Of a DNA stretch of 64,000 nt, positions 9,528 to 17,258 are shown piece after piece. A program made the translations under genes and the position numbers. The notes below the pieces were generated by a model that had not been told where the DNA came from, searched no databases, and saw only the letters and a list, made by a program, of their open reading frames with translations. Source of the stretch: Desulfarculus sp. (lineage in GTDB: Bacteria; Desulfobacterota; Desulfarculia; Desulfarculales; Desulfarculaceae); the NCBI GenBank assembly GCA_003605055.1, contig QZKP01000020.1:1-64000 (forward strand), given 5' to 3'. Position 1 is the stretch's first letter. The number at the start of each line of letters is the position of its first letter.

Positions 9528-10096
9528 GGCAGCCCCCCCTTCACCGCCACCAGGGCCAGGGCCCCGGCGCAGATGGCCAGGCCGTAAGGCAGGCTCTGGC
9601 CCCGGCCCAGCACCCGCCAGGCGCTCAGGCCGGCCAGGCCGCCGGCCAGGAACAGGCGCAGCAGGGCCAGCAGACCGCCGGCCAGCACCGTGAGCAGGAA
9701 AAGCTCCACCGCCCCCCAGGGGCTCAGGAAGGTGCCCAGGGCGGCCAGGGCCTTGACGTCGCCGGCCCCCACCGCGCCCAGGAAAAAGAACACGGCCAGC
9801 AGACCCAGGGCGGTGAGGCCGCCCAGAAAGGCCTGGCCCAGCCCGGACAGGCCCCCGGCCAGGGCCGCCGCGCCCAGACCGCCCAGGGCCGCCAGGGCGT
9901 TCAGCTTGTTTGGTATGCGAAAGGTGACCAGGTCATAGCTGGCGATGAGCAGGGCCAGCAGGAGGAAAAAAATGGCCCTGCCCTGACCGGCCCCCTGAGG
10001 AAAGGCCAGCCAGGGCAGGAATAGACACGCCGGAAGCAATCCCCAGTTGGGTCCGCTCAACTGGGAGACGATTCTGCTATCCGTCGTTGCCCGCAC
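9524..10096 (-). CDS. tadV: Prepilin peptidase CpaA/TadV
   Basis: A polytopic membrane aspartic protease of the A24 family that processes Flp pilin and pseudopilins. The two catalytic Asp motifs are visible: IASYDLVTFRIPNKL near residue 55 and the GxGD motif GAGDVKALAALG near 105. Hydrophobic helices alternate with these. The first GTG (10096) gives 190 residues but has no clear ribosome-binding site. A downstream TTG that begins the protein directly before the first membrane helix is possible, so the start is uncertain. Confidence 0.85.
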   Translation of the reverse strand: MRATTDSRIVSQLSGPNWGLLPACLFLPWLAFPQGAGQGRAIFFLLLALLIASYDLVTFRIPNKLNALAALGGLGAAALAGGLSGLGQAFLGGLTALGLLAVFFFLGAVGAGDVKALAALGTFLSPWGAVELFLLTVLAGGLLALLRLFLAGGLAGLSAWRVLGRGQSLPYGLAICAGALALVAVKGGLP

Positions 10097-10129
10097 TGTT
10101 TTGCACTTAACACCGAGGGGTGGACCTTT

Positions 10130-10315
10130 CTAGGAGCCACCGGACGTGTTAAGAGCAGTCGTCGCTTCTCCGATCTTGCCGCTCACCGTGGTACCCAAGG
10201 TGTAGGCGGCGGTGGCGATGGCGGCGCCGATGAGCGCCAAGAGCAGCGCGTACTCCACGGCGCTGATGCCACTGTCCTCGGTCACTAGTCTCCTAACCGC
10301 GTGCCAAGCCTTCAT
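10130..10315 (-). CDS. flp: Flp-type major pilin
   Basis: A 61-residue Flp/Fap pilin precursor. The short basic leader ends in SG, followed by ISAVEYALLLALIGAAIATAAYTLG, with the Glu-Tyr pair of Flp pilins at positions +5 and +6 of the processed protein. The ATG at 10315 follows AGGAGG by about 7 bases. The frame is open upstream, but the extra residues are not pilin-like. It is the first structural gene of the tad operon and sits 91 bases downstream of a candidate sigma54 promoter. Confidence 0.92.
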   Translation of the reverse strand: MKAWHAVRRLVTEDSGISAVEYALLLALIGAAIATAAYTLGTTVSGKIGEATTALNTSGGS

Positions 10316-10606
10316 CACGAACCTCCTGTCTCGTGTTGGTGTCCTCATCGACGTTGTGTGGCCCGGCTGAAGCTGGTTGGATGTCTTCTGTATATACAAG
10401 AAGGATGCCAAGCCCGCAGACATAGGTTTTCCCGGGCCGCCGGCAAGGGGCCCCGCTATTTTTTGTTTTTATTATTAGCGTGTTAGAGATAAAAAAATGT
10501 ATCGCTGGCCCAACGCAGAACCCAGGCGGAACAGAGCGCGGTGCGTTTCAAAATGGTATTGATTACAAAACGGTAATTACTAACTGGTAATGGACGGCAC
10601 CCGAGA
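10316..10606 (-). promoter_or_regulatory. flp upstream region with GGTAAT direct repeats
   Basis: This 291-base gap between the activator gene and flp is distinctly AT-richer than its surroundings. It holds the candidate sigma54 promoter. About 160 bases further upstream it also holds two copies of GGTAAT spaced 14 bases start to start (10571-10590), with a related GGTATT just before. These could be enhancer sites for the adjacent NtrC-type activator. The repeat is short and the function is inferred only. Confidence 0.35.
10395..10410 (-). promoter_or_regulatory. Candidate sigma54 (-24/-12) promoter for flp
   Basis: On the minus strand the bases read TGGCATCCTTCTTGTA, close to the sigma54 consensus TGGCAC-N5-TTGCA. 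The GG is correctly spaced, but the -12 dinucleotide is GT instead of GC. It lies about 80 bases upstream of the flp start. The gene immediately upstream encodes a sigma54 activator with an intact GAFTGA loop, which makes the assignment more plausible. The mismatches keep it tentative. Confidence 0.45.
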
Positions 10607-11986
10607 TCAACTGCGGCGGCGCCTGGCCACCAGGTTGGGGTGGTCCAGGCCCAGCTTGTCCAGCTTATAGTTCAGGGCCCGGGGGGAGATGCCCAAGAGG
10701 GTGGCCGCCCGGCTCTGCACCCATTCGCTCTCCTCCAGGGCGGTCTGGATGGCCAGCTTTTCCAACTCCTTGAGGTCCAGGCTGGGCAGGGACCTCTGCT
10801 CCAGGTCGCACACGGCCTGCACCAGGCCCAGATCGGCCGGGGTGATCAGCGGACCGCTGGCGAACAGCACCGCCCGCTCCACCGCGTTGCGCAGCTCGCG
10901 GATGTTGCCGGGCCATTGGTAGGCGGCGATGGCCTGCACTGCTTCCGGGGAGAACTCCCGCGGCCGGCGCTTGGTCTCCACCGCGAAGTTGTAGCGAAAG
11001 CCCTCGGCCAGGGGCAGGATGTCCTCGGGCCGCCGCCGCAGGGGGGGTATGTGGATGGGCGCCACCGAGAGCCGGTAGAAAAGGTCCTGGCGGAAGCGGC
11101 TCTGGGCCACGGCCTGGGCCAGGTCCATGTTGGTGGCGGCGATGATGCGCACGTCCACCTGGATGGAGCGGGCGCTGCCCAGGGGCTGTATCTCCTTCTC
11201 CTCAATGGCCCGCAGCACCTTGGCCTGGGTGGCCTGGCTCATGTCGCCCACCTCGTCCAGGAACAGGGTGCTGCCGTGGGCCTGCTGGATGCGCCCGATG
11301 CGGGCCTTGTGCGCGCCGGTGAAGGCCCCCTTCTCGTGGCCGAAAAGCTCGCTCTCCAAGAGGGTCTCGGGCAGCGCCGCGCAGTTGACCGTGATCAGGG
11401 TGCTGCCCCCGCGGGCGCTGTTGGCGTGGATGGCCCCGGCCATGAGGCTCTTGCCGGTGCCGGTCTCGCCGGTGAGCAGCACGGTCACGTCCGCGGCGGC
11501 CACCACCGCCACCTTCTGCAGGACCTCCTTCATGGCCGGGCTGGCGGCCACGATGGACTCCAGGCGGTAGATGTAGGGCTGTTCGTGGCGCAGGTAGTCG
11601 TAGGCGTGGTTCAGTTCGGCCTTGCGCAGGGCCCGCCGCACCGTCAGGCGGATGTGCTCCAGGTTCACCGGCTTCTGCTGGAAGTCGAAGGCGCCCTGGC
11701 GCATGGCGGCCACCGCGTTGTCCACGGTGCCGTGACCGGAGATGATGATTACCGGCGCGCCGGGCAGGTGCTCTTCGGCGTAGGCCAGGATCTCGCTCCC
11801 GTCGCCGCCCGGGGTGTGCAGCTCGCAGATGATCACGTGGAAGCCGCGGTCGCGCAGCAAGGTCAGGGCCTGGTCCACGCGGCCGGACTCGGTGACCTGG
11901 TGGCCGTCCTGGGCCAGGGCCTGGGCCAGGAGCCGGCGGGGCTCAGCCTCGTGGTCCACTAAGAGTATTTGGTTCTGGGGGTTCAA
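10607..11986 (-). CDS. Sigma54-dependent NtrC-family regulator with non-canonical receiver
   Basis: A 459-residue activator with a receiver (1-120), a AAA+ domain (about 145-375) and a Fis-type HTH (about 415-455). The AAA+ domain is complete: Walker A GETGTGKS (173-180), GAFTGA sigma54-contact loop (220-225), Walker B LFLDEVG and the R-finger region. The receiver is odd. The phospho-accepting Asp is Glu55 (CELHTPGGDG) and the acidic pair reads D11-H12, whereas Ser83 and Lys105 remain. This suggests phosphorylation-independent or constitutive activity. The start is TTG at 11986 with GGAG upstream. Its place directly upstream of flp suggests it controls the tad operon. No partner kinase is present nearby. 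Confidence 0.88.
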   Translation of the reverse strand: MNPQNQILLVDHEAEPRRLLAQALAQDGHQVTESGRVDQALTLLRDRGFHVIICELHTPGGDGSEILAYAEEHLPGAPVIIISGHGTVDNAVAAMRQGAFDFQQKPVNLEHIRLTVRRALRKAELNHAYDYLRHEQPYIYRLESIVAASPAMKEVLQKVAVVAAADVTVLLTGETGTGKSLMAGAIHANSARGGSTLITVNCAALPETLLESELFGHEKGAFTGAHKARIGRIQQAHGSTLFLDEVGDMSQATQAKVLRAIEEKEIQPLGSARSIQVDVRIIAATNMDLAQAVAQSRFRQDLFYRLSVAPIHIPPLRRRPEDILPLAEGFRYNFAVETKRRPREFSPEAVQAIAAYQWPGNIRELRNAVERAVLFASGPLITPADLGLVQAVCDLEQRSLPSLDLKELEKLAIQTALEESEWVQSRAATLLGISPRALNYKLDKLGLDHPNLVARRRRS

Positions 11987-12078
11987 AGCTGCTCCACTAA
12001 GTTTCGGGCCCCCCCAATGCCCGCACCGGGCACGCCGGTGTATCCGAGCCCAGTCTGCGCGCTCACGGCCACACTGGT

Positions 12079-12107
12079 AAACTATTTGTAACCTCTTCCG
12101 GTGTCAA
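12079..12107 (-). promoter_or_regulatory. Possible sigma70 promoter for the sigma54-type regulator
   Basis: On the minus strand a perfect TTGACA (12102-12107) is followed after 17 bases by TAGTTT (12079-12084), a weak -10. It would transcribe the regulator gene at 11986. The divergent gene at 12193 has a perfect TATAAT (12151-12156) 37 bases before its start but no matching -35. Confidence 0.35.
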
Positions 12108-12192
12108 TATTCAACCAGTTAGGACGTGCCCGCCAAGGCAAGGTCTTTCATATAATGATAACATGCCGCCAGGATGATTCAGAGAGGAAGCC

Positions 12193-13542
12193 ATGGCCCA
12201 TCCCAAGGTGGCGGGGATAATACTGGCCGCGGGCCAGGGGCGGCGCTTCGGGGCGGACAAGCTCCTGGCCCCCCTGGCCGGCCAGCCCCTGATTAGCTGG
12301 GCGCTCCAGGCGGCCCTGGCCTCGGAGTTGGACTTGTTGGTGCTGGTCACCCGCAGGGAGGTGGCCCAGGCCTTGGGCCGCGGCGGGCCCCGGCTGCGAG
12401 TGGTGCTCAACCCCGCGCCCGAACAGGGCCAGGCGGCCTCGCTCAAGCTGGGTCTGAGCTGCCTGGAGCCGGAGTTTAGCCACATCCTGTTTCTGTTGGC
12501 GGATCAACCCCTTATCAGTGCGGGCCTTATCAACCGCTTCCTGCGCCTGGCCCAGGAGGGCGTGGAGCTGGCCGCCTTGCAACCCCAGAGCCGCCTGCGG
12601 CCGCCGGCCCTGTTCGGCCGGCGCTATTTTGCCGAACTGGCCGCGCTACAGGGCGACCAGGGCGGGCGCAGCATCCTGGAGCGGCACGCGGAAATGGTGC
12701 GAGCCCTAAAGCCGGAATGGGCCGGCCAGGGCGCGGACGTGGACCGGCCCGGCGATCTGGCCGCCCTGGAGCAGCGGCTCACCTCCCCGGCCGGCCTGTC
12801 CGCCTGCCTGGGCCTGGGCCCGGCCGAGTTGATCAGCCTGGTGGGGGCCGGGGGCAAGACGACCCTAATGGAGGCCCTGGCCGCGGTCCTGGCTCAGGCC
12901 GGGGCCCGCGTGCTCTGCGCCACCACCACCCGCATCTACCGGCCGGCCGGCCGGCTGCTGCTGGCCGCGGAGCAGGGACGGCTGCAGGAGGCGGTGCGCG
13001 CGGCCCTGACGCCCGGCGCCTCCCTGACCATCGGGGCCGGCCTGGAGGAGGCCGAAGAACGGCAGAAGGTGAAGGGTCTGGCCCCGGAGGCCCTGGACGA
13101 GCTGTGCGCCACGGGCCTGGCCGATTACCTGCTGGTGGAGGCCGACGGCGCCAAGGGCCGGCCGCTCAAGGCCCCCCGGGAGCACGAGCCGGTGCTGCCC
13201 TCCTGGAGCACGGTGGTGATCGGGGTGCTGGGCCTGGGCGGCCTGGGCCGGCCCGCGGACGAACAGAACGTCTTCGCCTTGACCCGGTTCTGCGCCCTGA
13301 CCGGGGCCCGGCCCGGGCAGAAGGTGGCCCCGGCCCACCTGGCCGCCCTGATCCGCCATCCCCGGGGGCTGTTCAAGGCCGCGCCGGCCGCGGCCAGGCG
13401 GCTGGTGCTGCTCAACCAGGCCGACCTGCCCGGGGCCAGCGAGGGGGCGCAGGAGGTGGCCCGACTGCTGGCCGAGGAGCCGGGTGAGCGGCGCCTGCTG
13501 CTGGCCTCGCTGCGCCAGGGCCGCTGCCGCCTGCTGGGCTAG
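12193..13542 (+). CDS. MocA-type molybdopterin nucleotidyltransferase fused to YqeC domain
   Basis: A 449-residue two-domain protein. Residues 1-195 are a MobA/MocA-like NTP transferase: LAAGQGRRFGADKL (11-24), LADQPLI near 102, DQGGRS near 155, VDRPGDL at the domain end. This family cytidylates or guanylates molybdopterin for molybdenum hydroxylases. Residues about 205-449 match YqeC, an accessory protein named for selenium-dependent molybdenum hydroxylases, with P-loop-like GAGGKTT (218-224), TTTRIYRP and LLVEADGAKGRPLKAP. The fusion links cofactor maturation with a hydroxylase such as the one encoded at 55.3-59.1 kb. Start ATG with GAGAGGAA upstream. Confidence 0.88.
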   Translation: MAHPKVAGIILAAGQGRRFGADKLLAPLAGQPLISWALQAALASELDLLVLVTRREVAQALGRGGPRLRVVLNPAPEQGQAASLKLGLSCLEPEFSHILFLLADQPLISAGLINRFLRLAQEGVELAALQPQSRLRPPALFGRRYFAELAALQGDQGGRSILERHAEMVRALKPEWAGQGADVDRPGDLAALEQRLTSPAGLSACLGLGPAELISLVGAGGKTTLMEALAAVLAQAGARVLCATTTRIYRPAGRLLLAAEQGRLQEAVRAALTPGASLTIGAGLEEAEERQKVKGLAPEALDELCATGLADYLLVEADGAKGRPLKAPREHEPVLPSWSTVVIGVLGLGGLGRPADEQNVFALTRFCALTGARPGQKVAPAHLAALIRHPRGLFKAAPAAARRLVLLNQADLPGASEGAQEVARLLAEEPGERRLLLASLRQGRCRLLG

Positions 13543-13931
13543 GCTGACTATCTCCGGGCCGGCCCTGGGCGCCGGCTTGGATGTCGTTGGCAAGGACGTT
13601 GTGCGCGACGGGTGATTCTGATGGAAGGAGGCTTGAAAAGAGAGTTAGCCATCTGGGGAGGGCTCTTTCGCCCTTGGCGCAGTTCTTAGGATGCGGCGGG
13701 GCACATCCTCCCCCGGCCGGCGAGGGCTCCCGAGAGGCCGCGGGCTGTGCTTCTCAAGCGCGGCGGCGCCGCCATGGTGAAGGCGGCCCTGTCATTTGTG
13801 GGCCGCGCGCCGGCTGATGTCCTGCGGGAGACGCCTCCTTTACGCTCATCCCTTGTTACCTGACCCTCTTGACCAACAGGGCTCGACTGCAAACCCTGCA
13901 ACCGTGTGAACAACCTATTCAGCCACAATAT
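13543..13931. other. Intergenic region between convergent mocA-yqeC and livF
   Basis: This 389-base gap has no credible ORF. It contains a small inverted repeat (AGGGC...GCCCT near 13660-13675) and a GC-rich middle. No clear intrinsic terminator with a T-tract is visible for either flanking gene. I looked for a tRNA (including selC, given the YqeC link) and found no cloverleaf. Confidence 0.4.
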
Positions 13932-14663
13932 TTAGACCGCCAGATAGGCCCGCTTCACATAGTCGTCGCGCAACAGCTCCTGGCCGCTGGCGCTCATCTT
14001 GATGCGGCCGTTCTCCAGCACATAGCCGCGGTGGCTCATCTTCAGGGCGAAGGTCACCTTCTGCTCCACCAGCAGCACGGTGAGGCCCTGCTGGTTGATG
14101 CGCTGTATGCCCTGGAAGATGGTGCTGGTCATCAGGGGGTGCAGGCCCAGGGAGGGCTCGTCCAAGAGCAGGAAGCGGGGCCGGCCCATCAGGGCCCGGC
14201 CCATGGCCAGCATCTGGCGCTCGCCGCCGGACATGGTCTTGGCCGGCTGGCGCACCCGCTCGGCCAGGCGGGGAAACATGGCCAGCACTTCCTCCAGGGC
14301 CCGCTGGCGCTCTGCGCGGTCCCGGAGCAGATAACCCCCCAGCAGCAGATTGTCCCGGCAGGTCATCTCCGGGAAGACCCGGGCCCCCTCGGGCACCAGG
14401 GCAATGCCGCCGGCCACGATGTCCTCGGGCCGCTTGCCGTCCAGGGGCCGGCCGTCATAGAGCAACGCCGGCCCGCCGCCGGCGCGGCCGCAGCGCACCA
14501 GGCCCATGATGGCCTTGAGCAGGGTGGTCTTGCCCGCGCCGTTGGGCCCGATCACGGCCACCACCTCGCCGGGGCGCACCGATAGGCTCAGGCCCCAGAG
14601 CACCTGCACGTCGCCGTAGAAGGCCTCCAGGCCCTCCACCCGCAGCAGCGCAGGCTCAGGCAT
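13932..14663 (-). CDS. livF: Branched-chain-type amino acid ABC transporter ATPase LivF
   Basis: A 243-residue ABC ATPase with Walker A GPNGAGKTT (near residue 39), the signature TMSGGERQMLAMGRALM, Walker B RFLLLDEPSLGL and a conserved switch His replaced by Gln-Lys in VLLVEQKV, as is normal for LivF. It energises uptake together with LivG. It is the last gene of a livJ-H-M-G-F operon, and its start overlaps the livG stop. Confidence 0.92.
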   Translation of the reverse strand: MPEPALLRVEGLEAFYGDVQVLWGLSLSVRPGEVVAVIGPNGAGKTTLLKAIMGLVRCGRAGGGPALLYDGRPLDGKRPEDIVAGGIALVPEGARVFPEMTCRDNLLLGGYLLRDRAERQRALEEVLAMFPRLAERVRQPAKTMSGGERQMLAMGRALMGRPRFLLLDEPSLGLHPLMTSTIFQGIQRINQQGLTVLLVEQKVTFALKMSHRGYVLENGRIKMSASGQELLRDDYVKRAYLAV

Positions 14664-15378
14664 ACTCCTCCCCCAGGAAGGCCTCGATTACCCGCCGGTC
14701 CGCAACCACCTGGGCCGGCGGGCCCTCGGCGATCTTCTGGCCGTAGTCCAGGACCATCACTCTCTGGCTGACGCCCATCACCGCCTGCATGACGTGCTCC
14801 ACCACCACCAGGCTCAGCCCCTGGGCGTTGAGCGAGCGCAAGAGCGCCAAAGACTCGGCGATCTCGACCGGGGTCAGGCCGGCCAGGTTCTCGTCCAACA
14901 GGATCGCCTGGGGGCCGGTGGCCAGGCAGCGGGCCAGCTCCAGGCGGCGGCGCATGGCCACGGTGATGGACCCGGCCGGCTGCGCGGCTGCCTCGGCCAG
15001 GCCCACCTGCTCCAGTATCTCCAGGGCCTGGGCCCGGGCCCGCTTGAGCAGGAGCCCCTTGCCGTAGAGCCCGCCCACCAGGACGTTCTCCAGAACGCTC
15101 ATGCCCAGGAAGGGCCGCACGATCTGGGAGGTCTTGACCAGGCCAGCCCGGCAGATGCGGTGAGTGGGCCAGCCGGTGATGTCCCGGCCGCCGAACACCA
15201 CCCGGCCGCTGTCGGGCCGCAGGATGCCGGTCATGCAGTTGAACAGGGTGGTCTTGCCCGAGCCGTTGGGGCCGATCACGCCCAGGATCTCGCCCCGCTC
15301 CAGGCAGAGATCCACCCCGCCCAGGGCTTGCAGGGCCCCGAAGCTCTTGTGTATGCCCCTGGCCTCCAGCAGGCTCAC
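14656..15378 (-). CDS. livG: Branched-chain-type amino acid ABC transporter ATPase LivG
   Basis: A 240-residue ABC ATPase with Walker A GPNGSGKTTLFNCMTG, a Q-loop region (LVKTSQIVRPFLGMSVLENVLVG) and Walker B QAILLDENLAGL. The signature region reads SITVAMRRRLELARCLA instead of the usual LSYGQQRRLEIARAL, and the residue after Walker B Asp-Glu is Asn, not Pro. The start is the GTG at 15378, overlapping the livM stop (GTGA) with GGGAGG upstream. The upstream open frame is antisense-type noise. The altered signature suggests a divergent but probably functional LivG. Confidence 0.88.
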   Translation of the reverse strand: MSLLEARGIHKSFGALQALGGVDLCLERGEILGVIGPNGSGKTTLFNCMTGILRPDSGRVVFGGRDITGWPTHRICRAGLVKTSQIVRPFLGMSVLENVLVGGLYGKGLLLKRARAQALEILEQVGLAEAAAQPAGSITVAMRRRLELARCLATGPQAILLDENLAGLTPVEIAESLALLRSLNAQGLSLVVVEHVMQAVMGVSQRVMVLDYGQKIAEGPPAQVVADRRVIEAFLGEEYA

Positions 15379-16310
15379 GGCCGCCTCCCGGGCCTGATGC
15401 GCAGGCGCTGGCGCAGGGAGCCGGTGATGCCCCGGGGCAGGAAGACGATCACCCCCACGATGATGGCCCCGATGATCACCAGGTAGTAGTTGAGGAAGCG
15501 GGCCCCCAGGAAGTCCTCCACCAACTGCAAGAAGCTGGCCCCGATCACCGGCCCCAGCACGGTGCCCATGCCGCCCAGCAGGGACATGATCACCATCTTG
15601 ATGGTGATGTGCACGTTGAACACGTCGTCGGGCTTGAAGTAGCCCAGGCGGCTGCCCTCCAGGGCCCCCAGCATGCCGATGAAAAAGGCGCTGGTCACGT
15701 AGGTCTGCAGCTTGATCAGGTGGGTGTCCACCCCCACCTGGGCCGCGGCCTGCTCGTCCTGGTGGATGGCCTTGAGCCCGTAGCCGTGCTTGTGGTGCTC
15801 CACCCACCAGGTGACGCCCACCAGCAGGCCGGCCAGCCCCAGGTACAGCCAGTAGTAGGACAGCTCCGCCAGGCGCTGGGGGATGGTGATGCCCACGCCG
15901 CCCTCGGTGAGGCCGGACCACTCCTCGCAGACCCGCATCAGGGCCTCGGCCAGGGCGAAGGTGGCGATGGCGAAGTAGGCCCCCCGCAGGCGCAGGGTGG
16001 GCCAGCCCACGGCCAGGGCCACCAGCCCGGCGCCCAGCCCGGCCAGGGGTATGGTCGCCAACAGCGGCAGCCCAAGGCGCAGCATCAACAGCCCGGCCAC
16101 GTAGGCCCCGATGCCGGTGTAGGCCGCGCTGCCGAAGTCAATGTAGCCGGTGTAGCCGCACATCAGGTTCCAGCAGGCGGCCAGGCCGATCCAGTAGAAA
16201 ATGATGGTGAGCAGTTGCAGGTAATAGGCCGGGCCGGCCGCGGGCAACCACGCCATGGCCGCCACCGCGGCCAGGCCCAGGTACAGGCTTCTGCGTCCGC
16301 CCCCGCTCAT
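15375..16310 (-). CDS. livM: ABC transporter permease LivM
   Basis: A 311-residue polytopic permease with about eight hydrophobic helices and the LivM hallmark GYTGYIDFGSAAYTGIGAYVAGLL. The EAA-type loop GLKAIHQDEQAAAQVGVDTHLIKLQTYVTSA couples it to the ATPases. It starts at the ATG at 16310, overlapping the livH stop (ATGA). It forms the transmembrane channel with LivH. The ligand specificity cannot be read from the permease. Confidence 0.92.
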   Translation of the reverse strand: MSGGGRRSLYLGLAAVAAMAWLPAAGPAYYLQLLTIIFYWIGLAACWNLMCGYTGYIDFGSAAYTGIGAYVAGLLMLRLGLPLLATIPLAGLGAGLVALAVGWPTLRLRGAYFAIATFALAEALMRVCEEWSGLTEGGVGITIPQRLAELSYYWLYLGLAGLLVGVTWWVEHHKHGYGLKAIHQDEQAAAQVGVDTHLIKLQTYVTSAFFIGMLGALEGSRLGYFKPDDVFNVHITIKMVIMSLLGGMGTVLGPVIGASFLQLVEDFLGARFLNYYLVIIGAIIVGVIVFLPRGITGSLRQRLRIRPGRRP

Positions 16311-17179
16311 TCCACGATCCCCTTGCCCATGATGCCGGCCGGCCGCCACAGGAGCATCAGGTAGAGCAGGAAGAAGGTGATGGCGATGGACCAGCCGGGG
16401 GTGAAGATCATGGTGCAGACCGAACCCACCACCCCCAGGATCAGCCCGCCGATGAGGGCCCCGGGCATGTAGCCCATGCCGCCCAGCACCACCACGCAGA
16501 AGGCGATGATGGTGTAGGGCAGGCCCATGCCCGGGTCCACGTCCCTAAAGGACACCACCAGGGAGCCGGCCAGGCCGGTGATGGCCGCGCCCAGGCCGAA
16601 GGTCAGGGCGTAGACCCGGTCCACTTTGATGCCGCTCAGGCGGGCCATCTCCCGGTCCTGGGAGGTGGCCTGGATGGCCCGGCCCATCTGGGAGTGGTGC
16701 AGCAGCAGGTACAGCGCCCCCACCACCCCCAGAGAGATCAAGAAGGTGATCAGCTTGATCCAGGGCACGGTCAGGCCCCAGAAGGCCAGGTGGGCCCCGG
16801 AGTAGGCGGTGGTCACGGTGCGCGGGTCGGCGGTCCAGGCCACCAGGGCCAGGTTGCTGATCATCAGGTGCATGCCGAAGGTGAGGATGTAGCTCATGAT
16901 GGGCGGGGCGCCCACCACCCGCTTTATGGCCAGGCGCTGCATCAGGTAGCCCAGGGCGAACAGGCCCAGCAGGGAAAAGGGCAGGGTCAGGAAGGGGTCC
17001 AGGCCCAGGCCCACGAACATCCAATAGGTGAGGAAAGCGCCCAGCATGAGCAGGTCGCCGTGGGCGATGTTGACCACGCCCATCACCCCGAAGATAAGCG
17101 AGAAGCCCGCCGAGTACAGGGCGTAGATGCCGCCCATTAGGACGCCGTTGATCAGGGACTGGATTATCAGCGTGCTCAT
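16307..17179 (-). CDS. livH: ABC transporter permease LivH
   Basis: A 290-residue permease with the LivH signature near the N-terminus (LINGVLMGGIYALYSAGFSLIFGVMGVVNIAHGDLLMLGAF, split here as two motifs) and the cytoplasmic coupling loop ATSQDREMARLSGIKVDRVYALTFGLGAAITGLAG. It pairs with LivM. It lies 79 bases after the binding-protein gene, separated from it by a GC-rich hairpin, the usual arrangement when the binding protein is made in excess. Confidence 0.92.
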   Translation of the reverse strand: MSTLIIQSLINGVLMGGIYALYSAGFSLIFGVMGVVNIAHGDLLMLGAFLTYWMFVGLGLDPFLTLPFSLLGLFALGYLMQRLAIKRVVGAPPIMSYILTFGMHLMISNLALVAWTADPRTVTTAYSGAHLAFWGLTVPWIKLITFLISLGVVGALYLLLHHSQMGRAIQATSQDREMARLSGIKVDRVYALTFGLGAAITGLAGSLVVSFRDVDPGMGLPYTIIAFCVVVLGGMGYMPGALIGGLILGVVGSVCTMIFTPGWSIAITFFLLYLMLLWRPAGIMGKGIVE

Positions 17180-17217
17180 TTAGCCGGTTTCCTGCCGGAG
17201 GCCCCGGCGCCGGGGAG

Positions 17218-17254
17218 CGCCGCCGGACAGGCCCGGGGGGCCCGTCCGGCGGCG
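17218..17254 (-). repeat. Intercistronic hairpin between livJ and livH
   Basis: CGCCGCCGGAC (17218-17228) is exactly complementary to GTCCGGCGGCG (17244-17254), with a GC-rich loop. No T-tract follows on the minus strand, so it is probably an mRNA-stabilising or partially attenuating hairpin downstream of the binding-protein gene and not a full terminator. Confidence 0.6.
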
Positions 17255-17258
17255 GGGT

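Noticed and set aside
13543-13931. A selC or other tRNA in the gap next to mocA-yqeC
   Set aside because: A T-arm-like GGCTCGACTGC is present, but no acceptor, D-arm or anticodon stem can be built around it.
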